NCBI RefSeq assembly: GCF_028640845.1 | Contig: NC_080543.1 | Coordinates: 96,895,825 to 96,959,824 of the forward strand | Origin: Ahaetulla prasina | Taxonomy: Eukaryota > Chordata > Lepidosauria > Squamata > Colubridae | DNA: 64,000 nucleotides | Direction: 5' to 3' | Shown here: one piece after another, positions 55,042 to 64,000 of the stretch | How positions within the stretch are numbered: position 1 is the stretch's first letter | How the letters are laid out: each line of letters opens with the position of its first letter | Notes under the pieces: generated by a model | Databases searched by the model: none | What the model was told of the DNA's origin: nothing | What the model saw: the letters and a program-made list of their open reading frames with translations, nothing else | Program-made: the position numbers and the translations under genes

Positions 55042-55511
55042 GTAATATATGTTTTGAATCAATATCTTTGCCATTTTAAAAAGCACTTCTGAAAGAAGCT
55101 GGTAGTATTGTAGAGAAGATCTTTAGGAAAGGGAGAATCAATTCTTTTTCCAAAATGATAACAGGCTTTGTCAGGGCCCTACTTTGTTAAAAGGATTATT
55201 CTTTTTTCAGGGTATTGTTTAGAGATCCAATTCTTGAAGCAGATCTATACATATTATCAACAGTCATGTAAAATTGGAGTGATGAAAAGTGCCTCCAGCT
55301 GTTAACAAAATTATTTATGGCCTGTAAGCCAGGTAGGCATATTTACATTTCTAAAAAGAGAAAAATGCCATTTGTGAATGGGAAGAAAAGCAAGCCAAGC
55401 AGGGCCCTGAATAACTGTTTCATGTGCTAACAACAAGCTTTGGTAATATACAAGTATTATGGTTCAGAATTTTGATTGTAAGTGGTTGCAGTCATTGAGT
55501 TATACACCTTA
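55042..55511 (+). other. ASMT intron 6 sequence
   Basis: Nothing recognised in this stretch. Confidence 0.5.
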
Positions 55512-55698
55512 TGTTAAGTTCGGGCAATGAAGAGGCAGGAGACGATACAAGTGACAACAGCTCTTTGATTTATTGTGATCCCAACAAGCAACAACAGGCA
55601 AAACCCCTCTTTAAATAGTAATTTGGCTGAGGCATCAGCCAATCAGCAATGTGCATTTTCCCGCCCAAATTTCCCTCCTAAAATTTAAATACATTACA
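55512..55698. mobile_element. Solo LTR of a Gypsy-like element (187 bp)
   Basis: The ends are TGTTAAGTTCGGG and AAATACATTACA, with an exact 5-bp target duplication cctta (55507-55511, 55699-55703). It shares cagctctttgatttattg- and cagccaatcagcaatgtgca-type sequence with the Gypsy-1 and Gypsy-2 LTRs. It arose by recombination between the LTRs of a full element. By analogy it lies on the minus strand. Confidence 0.88.
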
Positions 55699-55739
55699 CC
55701 TTATGATCACTTTGCTCAACAGCTACAATCCCCTCTCTC

Positions 55740-56099
55740 CAGTGGTGGATTCAGGCAGTTCTGGCGAACTGCTTGTTAAAATACCCACCCTACACTATCA
55801 AAGTGGATCCTGGGCGCTGTGCTGCAATGGAGAAATGGGCAAAAGAGTGGCTGACGCGAGGGAATGAGAAGACCGCTTTCCCTTTCTTCTCCCTGCTCCT
55901 CCTCCTTCCCTTGTGCCAGCCGCTCCATTGCCCGTTTTCACCATTGCAGAGCCTAGGATCCACTTTGATAGTGGTGGGGGGGCGGGGCTGGGGTAATTTA
56001 ACAACCGATTCGCCCAGGGTCAGGTTGGGCCATGCCTCCCATGACAGCCAACCTGACCCTGGCCGAACGGGTTGTTAAATTATTTGAATCCTACCACTG
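55740..56099. mobile_element. Non-autonomous hAT element (360 bp)
   Basis: The ends CAGTGGTGGATTCAG and GAATCCTACCACTG form inverted repeats. The flanks cctctctc and ccactctc match at 7 of 8 positions. A long internal inverted repeat around the phrase aacctgaccctg near 56025-56065 suggests a foldback structure. The open frames are incidental. Confidence 0.8.
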
Positions 56100-56640
56100 C
56101 CACTCTCCCAGTTGTGGTTGTTAAGCAATTGTAGGAGTCATTAAGTTTTTGTCATTAAGCAGGCAGTTTTTCAGTTCAGAAGGATTGAAAAACTGCCTGC
56201 TGAAAGAGGGCAGCCAGCTTAATTGTATGCACAGAAGGAAACTTTTGCACTAGGCAGGAGAAAGGATAAGATAAACTACATTGGTTCATATTCACAGGAG
56301 AGAGTGGATCTGTTCTAGAGATATAAGAGACATAGTTTGTATAAGAGAAAGAGGGTGAAGACAGACCATTCCTAATAGTTCCCAAAGTATGTGATTGATC
56401 TGCTTCATTTTAGCAAGATTCTGTCTACGGGTAGAAAAATAAAGAATTCTGCTTGGAAGAATTATTACTTGTGTTTCTTAGGTTTTGGAAACTGACAGAA
56501 TTTCATTTTTTTGGCCCATAGCAGGCCTTCTCCTACCCTCCATGCATGGAAAAGAGCCAATGTGTAGGGCCAGAGAAAGGAAGCTCGAATGTTCAGGATC
56601 AAAGTTCCCTTTCTCTAGCCCACACAAGAGTTTCCTCTGC
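56100..56640 (+). other. Intronic DNA
   Basis: 56101-56170 carries a short piece of the palindromic squamate repeat (gttaagcaattgtaggagtc). Otherwise unrecognised. Confidence 0.4.
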
Positions 56641-58260
56641 TTCAAGTGCATTCAGAGAGAGAGATTATGGTAGAATTTGGGAAGATGTATAAATTAAGAG
56701 GAGGAAAGAAACATAAAGATGTAGCTGGAATGTTGGCAGTAATACTGGGGGTTGGGCTGACCCAAATGGATCAACTCCTTAAGCAGTTGCAGTTGGAGAA
56801 CTCCTCTTTAAAAGAAGACTTGGAACAACTCAAAAATAGCCACCATGTTTTACAGGCTGATTATTAGCTGCAAAAGAGCCAAATGGTGGAAAAATGGTGG
56901 AAAAATGGGAATCAGAGAAAGCTGATTCCCCAAACCGCAGAGAAGGCTCCATAAGAGGGATTTCCCGAAGCGCCAAGAAGACTCTGTGAGGATTCCCCTG
57001 CTCATTTTGGAATGTGATTCTCCTTGATTCTCCGTAGCTCTGACTCCATAAGGATTTTGATTACCTTAAAACCAGTGGTGGGATTCAGCCAGTTCGCACC
57101 ACTTTGGAAGAACCAGTTGTTAACTTTCTGAGCACTTTGGTGAACTGGTTCACCTGAGCCGGATAGAACTGGCTGCTTTTCACCACTGGTCTTGCTCAGC
57201 AGTATCAGGAAAAATATTTGAAAGATCCTAAAGACATGAGGAATTACCTTTCTGTTTTAACCCTCAATGATTCTAAGCAAGCTCTGTTAAATACTGGAGC
57301 TGAGACTTCTCTTATTAAACAATCTTTGAATAAGCAAATCTCCATTGCAGCCTTATCTGCTTCACAGTTCTCTGACATGGAGGCTTTGGTTCCAGTGGTT
57401 AACCAAGCTCATTGTGGACAATGTGGGACATGTGTTAGTGCACAGGGAGAGAACACCAGGCCTGGTAACCTCCCAGAAACAATACCCCAAACCAAAGGCT
57501 GCTGAAACAGGGGTCACAGAGATTATTTGCAAATTAGAAAAGGAAGGTATTCTAAATAAACAAATAAACTCCTTTACTCGCCCCTCTGGCCTACTCTAAC
57601 ATTAGATGGGAGAATTTACAGACTAGATAATTCATCCAAGCCTGATCTGTTTTTTGCCTCTATTCTTGAACAAAGCACACAGTATGGATTTTTGCTTTGG
57701 GTACTCAAAACCTCATGCCCCTTTTAGCTTTTCCAACCTCAGACAAGGAAATCTGGTTTAATGATGGGGCTTCATAGTGAGAGGATGGGACTTAAAATAC
57801 CTCCTGTGTTGCTGCTTCTAATTTAAACTTAGGGACACTTTTGCCAAATTCTTACAGTACACAAGAGATTGCTCAATAAAACTGCAGATGTCACTGCAAG
57901 GTTATTGCATCACAGGTCTTTTGTAATTGTGGCTTCCATTCCAGATTTCAGCAGAAAAGGGCACATATTTTGTAACTCAACTCTTTAAAGTCTTTACTCC
58001 AGAATTGGGAACAAGGAAACTCTTGTCTCAAACACCTACATGCATAGGCAGACTTTTTGCCAACTATTCTAGGAGCTTTCAGGAGCTCCATCTCCAGGTC
58101 AGCTGGACACAGCCCCTATGAAATCCTGTTTGGTATCCGATGTATTCACTAGTCAGATATTGCAGAGAGTCATTAAGTGAAGCAGCAAGCAGTTTACTGT
58201 AAAATATGTTCTTGCAAGAGCAGGTGCCGGCAAAACAGGCACATCCAAGAATAGACTCCA
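56640..58260 (+). mobile_element. Decayed retrovirus-like relic (gag-pro-pol debris)
   Basis: 56646-56867 encodes 73 residues with a leucine-rich coiled coil, possibly from gag. 57218-57505 contains ALLNTGAETSLI, resembling a retroviral protease active site with D changed to N. Near 57927-58130 an integrase-like phrase (EKGTYFVTQLF) and a YEILFG-like piece occur in different frames. Many stops and deletions separate them, and LTRs were not identified. A hAT fragment (57073-57188) is inserted between the parts. The assignment rests on short motifs. Confidence 0.5.
57073..57188. mobile_element. Short MITE with hAT-like ends (116 bp)
   Basis: CAGTGGTGGGATTCAG at the left and cttttCACCACTG at the right form inverted repeats, and the interior contains gaactggttcacc. 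No target duplication is visible (aaaac against gtctt), so its flanks are probably rearranged. Confidence 0.65.
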
Positions 58261-58424
58261 GCAACTTTTATTCCTTTAGCTCAAAGTGCAAGTCCCTCCT
58301 TGCAATCCTATTTGACAAGGACCACAAGTTCACAATCTTCCCGGAACGCCTAGTTCCTCTCTTTGTGAATTTCCTCATGTTTATTTTTCTTCCACTCTTT
58401 GCCCATTTCCCCCTTTCCCTAAAC

Positions 58425-58480
58425 TACAGGTAATCCCCGAGTTACAATAGCTCACCTAGCAACTATTTGACGTTGCCACC
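58425..58480. repeat. Squamate palindromic repeat, left part
   Basis: ctacaggtaatccccgagtt and cacctagcaact resemble a common squamate DNA repeat. It is interrupted by Gypsy-2 and continues at 63245 (agtacttatgacccagtccc). Confidence 0.55.
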
Positions 58481-58751
58481 TGTTGTATTCTCAGAACAAC
58501 AATGAGGAGGCGATGCAGGGTAACAATTAACAACCATTTATTAACTGACAGAAACCTTCAACCGTGACTCGCTTCCGATACTTGGATAACGAGTTAACAA
58601 GCAACAACAACAGCGCTGACAGCTCTTTTATATAGGAGCTGTCAGCGTCTCAGCCAATCAGCGTGCTACTGTGTCCCGCCAGTTTGCTGCCTTGCCGGCA
58701 GACCAATCAGCTGTGCGCCCCATATCACATGGCCGCCGGCTGTCCATAGCA
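58481..58751 (-). repeat. Gypsy-2 3' LTR
   Basis: On the minus strand it contains a TATA box (tcctatataaaagagc), CCAAT-type motifs and an AATAAA signal. It differs from its partner at two C/T positions, one of them in a CpG (gcgcc / gtgcc). Confidence 0.95.
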
Positions 58752-61652
58752 CTCCTTCCCTCCTGGATCGCGCAAGCGTAATCGGCCAAGTATGCCGGGC
58801 GGTGTCGGCTCCTCCCTGACCTGCGCGGTGCAGCATTTTCAATTTGGGATGGTGGACCTTTCAGCGGAGTTTCTGTAACTGCTGGAGGCGGATCGGCTGC
58901 TACTGCAGGAAACTCGCTTACAGCCTGTTGACCCTGACATGGGGGTAAGTCTGTGGCCTCGCTTGTACTGGAAGACCCCCCTGTGCTAGGAATGTCCTCA
59001 ACTTCCTCCTCATTGCCTACCATCACAGGTGTCAGTGGGGTAGCTATCTCATTGGGGGTTTCTCCCACCGAGGGTAAACGGCGTTTCCGTATTTGATCAA
59101 TGTGCCGCCGCCAAATACGCCCATCGTCCAATTGCACACGGTATGAATGAGGCCCAGTTACCTCAACTACCTGACCTGGCAGCCATCGGGGGTCCCCACC
59201 AAAATTTAGGGCATAAATCCATTCCCCTGATTGAATATCCTAGCCCCTCCCATGGAGTCCGGGGTTTCTCTGTCGAGTAGTCAGGATGCAATCGATCAAG
59301 AGTAGTTCTCAACCGCCCATCAGTAGCTCGGCCGGCTACGGTTAGTTATTGGGTTAGGTGTTGAGTGCTGTGATAGGAGATACGTGGCAAGTTTTGTATG
59401 CCAGTCCCCAGGCCCTAACTTTACCAGGACCTCTTTGGCCGATCGGACGGTTCGTTCAGCCAGGCCATTGCTGGCCGGATGGAACGGGGCCGACAGCGCA
59501 TGGCGAATGCCATGCCTCGCGAGGAAGGTCTGGAAGTGTGCTGATGTTAATTGCGGACCGTTGTCTGACACCAACACATCAGGCAGGCCATGAGTAGCGA
59601 ACACCTTCCTCAATGTCGTTACAACCACCTCAGCAGTGGTGAAGTCATGGATGCAACCTCGACCCACTTAGAATATGCATCCACTACCACCATGAATGTA
59701 TGGCCCTGGAAAGGGCGGCGAAATCAAGTGGATACGGGACCAGGGAGCCCTGGGGGTTTCCCATTCCCTAACGGCCGTGGTGGGTGAAGCTGCCATATTC
59801 TCTTGGCACCGCTGACAGCTCGCAACCCAGTCTGCAATAGCTTCATCTAACTTTGGCCACCACACGTAGCTGCGGGCCAAAGCTTTCATTCGGGCTATGC
59901 CGGGGTGACCCTCATGCAACGTGTGCAACACCACCTCCTGTAACTCCTTAGGTATTATGACCCTGGAGCCCCACAACAGGCAGCCTCGCAAGATAGAGAT
60001 CTCGTGCTGCTTGAGCCCGTAATGTTGAAATTGGCTCTAGCTTCCCTGGGGCCAACCCCTTTTCACCCAGTCACAGATCTGGCGGAGAGTACTATCCCTG
60101 GAGGTGAGCCTAGCCACATCTGCAGCAGTAACAGCTGCCAGCCGGTCATCTATAAGAAGGACGGAGGACGCAGGAGCGGGGTCCTCAACCTCAGCAGGCA
60201 GGGGACACCGGCCCAGAGCACCGGCATGACCCATAGCTTTGCCAGCCCGATGAACCAGTCTGTACTTGTAAGCAGCCAGGAAAACAACCCAACGAGTCAT
60301 TCTGGGAGACAGGATACTCGGAGTCTGGCGATCGCTGGCCAGGATGCCCAGCAACGGCTTGTGGTCGGTGATCAAGTCAAACGAGCGCCATACAAATAGT
60401 CATGGAACGTTTCACGCCCGCCACAGCCGCCAAAGCTTCCTTGTCAATGTGACCGTAGTTCCGTTCCGTAGATGAAAGAGTTCTGGAAAAATAGGCAATG
60501 GGGCTTCTGAACCATTAGGCAGCCTATGGCTCAAGACAGCCCCACCCGTATGGAGAAGCGTCACAGGCCAATGTGAGTGGTAAGTTGGCGTCAGATTGCA
60601 CCAATACCTGGGTGGACAACAGTAAGTCCTTAACAGCATGAAATGCCCTGGCCTCCTTCTGTCCCCAGGCCCACGGCATATGGGATCTCAGGAGTCGGTG
60701 GAGCGGCTCTGCAACGGTAGATTTGTGGGGCAAAATATGTTATAAAAGTTCAGTATGCCCAAGAAAGCTTGTAGCTCCGTTTTATTCTTCGTGTAGGGGC
60801 CTCCTTGATGGCACGCACCTTCGACGGTGATGGTGCAGACCATTGGCGCCCACCAGGAACCCGAGGAATTGACCTGTCGACGCCTAGCTTGCATTTGTGC
60901 AGTTTAAGCTTTAGTCCCTTCTGCGGAAACGAGACAATACAATACGAAGGCGGTTAACAAGCTCTGCTTCGACATGGCTGACACGAATATGTCATCAAAA
61001 TATGGTATCACTCCCGGCAAGCCATGTAAAAGCCTCTCCATGAGGCTCTGAAAGATGCCGGGGGCGACGCACACGCCGAATTGGAGCCGACGACACTTGA
61101 ATGCTCCCCTGTGTGTGACGATGGTCTGTGCTTCCGCAGTTGCATCGTCCACCTCCAACTGCTGATATGCTTGAGCCATGTCGAGCTTTGCGAAGATCGA
61201 ACCACGGCCCAAGGAATGAAGAAGGTGCTGGACCACGGAACTGGATAGGGATTCGCCTGGAGAGCCCGATTGATTGTCGCCTTATAATCTGCACAGATTC
61301 GAATAGAGCCGTCCGATTTAATCGGAATCACTATGGGTGTCTCCCACCTAGCCTGCTCTACGGGTTCTAAAATTCCCTGCTCTATCAGTTTATCGATCTC
61401 CTTGTCCACCTTGGGACGGAGGGCGAAGGGAACCCGGCGTGGCTTAAGGCGTCTAGGGGCTATGCTAGGGTCCATATTAAATGATATAGGAGTCCCGGTA
61501 TATTTTCCTAGCTTGTCATTGAATACGTCAGCAAATTCAGTAACCAGATCTGAGAATGGATCTGGCGTAGTGCCGTGTATTCCAGTTACTGCCAATCCCA
61601 GAGCCTCGAACCACTCTAGGCCTAGCAGGCTGGGCAGCGAGCCATTGACCAC
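58658..61652 (-). pseudogene. Gypsy-2 pol (reverse transcriptase, RNase H, integrase), frameshifted
   Basis: In minus-strand order: 61652-61008 is the linker and reverse transcriptase start (RRVPFALRPKVDKEIDKLIE), and 61236-60904 has QFGVCVAPG and the catalytic YFDD. Then come short blocks to 60412, the RNase H end with DHKPLLGILASDRQ (60375-60037) and the integrase zinc finger HEGHPGIARMKALARSYVWW (59991-59668). The integrase core is at 59667-59320 (VSDNGPQLTS, NGLAERTV), and the C-terminal domain and proline-rich tail at 59137-58658. Neighbouring blocks often overlap, which suggests single-base indels and not large losses. Confidence 0.9.
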
Positions 61653-61692
61653 AACTAACTTAAGGCGGCCACTGAAATTTCTGTATTGTACC

Positions 61693-62826
61693 CTAAATCT
61701 TCCGCAACCTAAAATGGGAATATGATTCCCCTGGTAATCGCAGTCTGAGCCTGCAGGACAACAATCTGCTCTTCACTATCGAAGGCACTAACCTCCTAAG
61801 TGTATCCCATGATATGATTGACACAGATGATCCTGTGTCAATCTCCATTTTACAAATCTTGCCCTCGATTAACACTGAGAGAAACAACTTCTTTTTCAAA
61901 CTGGAGCTAGCCTGATCAACTATTTCCTCAGGCCAGCTGCGCACAATTGTAAAACAGTCCTCTTCCACCTGTTCCATTCTATTCTGTGGCCTGTAACCTC
62001 GAGTGTTAGGCCTCGCTGGGTTACCATTTACAGGGAGTATGGCTCTACAGACCCTTGCTAAATGCCCCTTCTTACCGCACCGCCTGCAATCAACATTTTT
62101 AAACGGCAGGCAGAGCGGTTGTGGTTTCCTCCACACCCCACTCGGACCCTGAGTCTTCTTTCCCTCAGGTTCCCTATTATTTTTGGTCTGGGAGGCTTTA
62201 AGGCGGCTGATCTCCCATTCCCCTTCACTTGCTTGGTCCAATTCTACTTCCTCCTGGTGAACAGCGGATGGTTTATCCGTTGTTGCTGAATTAAAAGGCT
62301 TCCTAATTTCTGTAGCTGACTGATTAGATAATTCAGAGGCTCTAGCCTCATCTATGGCCGTTTGCAATGTTATATCAGTTCTAGCGAGCAGACGGCGTTG
62401 AAGTCGAATGTCCCTGACTCCACAAATCAACTGATCCAGCAATATCTCCTCCAGCTCCTTAAACTCACAATACAGGGCGGCTTGTCTTAGAGCAGCTGTG
62501 TATTGTGCAATGGTCTCCCCCTCCTTCTGATATCTAAATCTAAATGCATGGCGTCTAGCAACTCTAGATGGCAGTGGGGCATAGTGACCCTTCAAAACAG
62601 CTAACAGGGTCTCCCAAGCCACATCCTGGACTGATTGAGGTGCCAAAAGAGCTCGTGCATTCTCAAACATATCATGTCCACAGACACTCAGGAATACAGC
62701 TAACTTCCTGTCCCCGGGTAGCCCCTTATAATCATTAGCAGATAGGAAACAAGCAAAACGGTCTAAGAAGGAATCCCAGGTTTCCTTTGTCTGATCAAAG
62801 GGTGTGAAGGTTGATAACGTTGCCAT
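61693..62826 (-). pseudogene. Gypsy-2 gag-protease
   Basis: 377 residues from MATLSTFTPF at 62826. Gag shares LDQLICGVRDIRLQRRLLAR (about 130-149) with Gypsy-1. There is a zinc knuckle at about residues 247-260 (CRRCGKKGHLARVC), where Gypsy-1 has two, and the protease DTG at 330-332. The protease frame shifts after about 360 residues and continues into the pol block at 61652. Confidence 0.9.
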
Positions 62827-62968
62827 GCTTGGTTAGGCACTGTTCTGCAGCTTTAACTGACCCGTCTTTGTCTTCGCTGTGGATCTGCTCAGCTGATAGT
62901 TCTTAACGACTCTGTAAATGACTCTGTTAGCCCTGCCGCCTCAGGCAAATCCCATCCTCCGTCGCCAG

Positions 62969-63239
62969 TGTTGTATTCTCAGAACAACAATGAGGAGGCG
63001 ATGCAGGGTAACAATTAACAACCATTTATTAACTGACAGAAACCTTCAACCGTGACTTGCTTCCGATACTTGGATAACGAGTTAACAAGCAACAACAACA
63101 GCGCTGACAGCTCTTTTATATAGGAGCTGTCAGCGTCTCAGCCAATCAGCGTGCTACTGTGTCCCGCCAGTTTGCTGCCTTGCCGGCAGACCAATCAGCT
63201 GTGTGCCCCATATCACATGGCCGCCGGCTGTCCATAGCA
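62969..63239 (-). repeat. Gypsy-2 5' LTR
   Basis: Partner of 58481-58751, with TG...CA ends. Confidence 0.95.
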
Positions 63240-63244
63240 CCACC

Positions 63245-64000
63245 TATCCCCACACAAGTACTTATGACCCAGTCCCAAAATTACAAGTGTTGCAGGACCA
63301 CAGCCATCCTTTACACTTACAAACGATGGCAGAGGCACTGCAACTCAGGCAATTCACACTGATCTCTGCAATCATTAGGCCTATGGAGATTAATTTACCT
63401 TGTGATGATCTAGTGAGCTGTCGGTTCCTTTGGTGCATTTGCAGAAAACAGAGGCCTAAAGTAGAGCGAGATTATGTGAGATCTTGTACTACTGATCTTG
63501 TGTGATCTCGCACTATAGTAGTTTAGGCCTCTGTTCTCTCTGAACAGAGGCTGCACAAGATCCACTGCAAAAGGCTTTGCAAACAGAGAGAAGGCCTCTT
63601 TGTTTGCAAAGCTATTTGCCCTGGAATTCTTGCAGGTCTTGTTTTGTAGAGAACAAAACACTACTGTAGTGCAAGATCATGCAAGATCAGTAGTGCGAGA
63701 TCTCACGCTACTAATCTCACTTGATCTCAAACTAAAGTATTTTAGGTTTCTGTTCTCTGTGAATCAAGGCCTGTACCAGATCTGGCCAAAGAGCGCTTGC
63801 AAGCTGATGAGACTTTGGGACAGCAAAATTGCCTTGCTTCAAACCTCCCATCGCCTTGTAAATGCTCTTCACTCTGAGCAAAGCATAGAAATTGCAGGAG
63901 AGAGACTGCAGATGAGACAGATCTTCACAAGGTAAGTCAGGAGTCGTGGGCCAGATCCAGCTTCGTTATGGTTAGATCTGGCCCATGGGGCTGCCCTGGA
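63245..64000. other. Intronic or intergenic DNA with inverted repeats
   Basis: No gene is recognised. 63447-63460 and 63522-63535 are perfect 14-bp inverted repeats (aacagaggcctaaa / tttaggcctctgtt), inside a longer imperfect stem containing repeated gagatc/gatctcg phrases to about 63735. The open frame 63600-63935 on + has no recognisable domain. Confidence 0.5.

Larger units (their letters stand above)
58481..63239 (-). mobile_element. Ty3/Gypsy retrotransposon (Gypsy-2)
   Basis: The 271-bp LTRs at 58481-58751 and 62969-63239 differ at only two visible positions. The 5-bp target duplication ccacc is at 58476-58480 and 63240-63244. On the minus strand the putative primer site (TGGCGACGGAGGAT) follows the 5' LTR at 62967 downward, and a purine-rich tract precedes the 3' LTR (58752-58764). 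It has the same clade and the same gene order as Gypsy-1, but different LTRs. Its coding region is broken into at least eight frames. Confidence 0.95.

Noticed and set aside
55773..56078. 101-residue frame with a Leu-rich stretch resembling a signal peptide
   Set aside because: It lies inside the 360-bp hAT element with a foldback interior. The hydrophobic run comes from a C/T-rich tract.
63600..63935. 111-residue frame ending before a gtaagtc donor-like site
   Set aside because: It has no similarity to the missing ASMT exon 7 (no DFF or LHDW motif), and it overlaps the inverted-repeat region.
55042..64000. Search for ASMT exons 7 onward
   Set aside because: No sequence encoding the family's DFFKD or HDW motifs was found. 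These exons are either beyond the window or lost.

Overview
This is vertebrate genomic DNA, almost certainly from a squamate reptile and possibly a snake. The indications are BovB LINEs, Sauria-type tRNA SINEs, several L1 families with G-rich 3' ends, CR1 and L2 LINEs, BEL/Pao and Ty3/Gypsy LTR elements and many small hAT elements. Nothing bacterial is present: no operons, ribosome binding sites or CRISPR arrays. Most of the 64 kb is mobile-element DNA, much of it nested.

The one cellular gene is an acetylserotonin O-methyltransferase (ASMT) gene on the + strand, which makes the last enzyme of melatonin synthesis. Its exons are scattered: exon 1 (18825-18932), exon 2 (31648-31821), exon 3 (32222-32351), exon 4 (33857-33925), exon 5 (43590-43708) and exon 6 (54907-55041). 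The C-terminal exons must lie beyond the right edge. All splice sites are canonical and exons 3-6 join in phase, but exon 2 lacks one base, so the reading frame is lost. A second, clearly dead set of exons 2, 3 and 5 (52465-53876) lies between exon 5 and exon 6. A second first exon with its own upstream region lies at 12069-12173. The upstream flank is present in three collinear blocks (about 10790-12240, 13870-18940 and 47226-51185), so the locus has been through repeated partial tandem duplication.

Layout: 1-6415, a BovB LINE split by a full-length L1 with a 16-bp target duplication. 6416-9819, no gene. 9820-10790, a CR1 end split by a solo LTR. 10790-18940, duplicated ASMT flanks with two small hAT elements and first exons A and B. 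18985-30720, intron 1, filled by an older L1-like element, a hAT element and an 8.9-kb nest (L1 containing an L2 and a second L1). 31360-33925, exons 2-4 with SINEs. 34431-42974, a BEL/Pao element containing a Gypsy element with identical LTRs and another LTR. 43590-52060, exon 5, a hAT element holding an L1, CR1 and L3-like ends, another LTR, the third flank block, a 1.66-kb CR1 and an L1 end. 52300-55041, the dead exon copies and exon 6. 55042-64000, a solo LTR, hAT elements, a decayed retrovirus-like relic and a second Gypsy element with nearly identical LTRs.

No new cellular system is evident. The most interesting points are the broken and internally duplicated melatonin gene, a perfect palindrome at one duplication junction, and young LTR elements whose coding regions carry many frameshifts. 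The last raises the question whether some one-base breaks, including the one in ASMT, are assembly errors.
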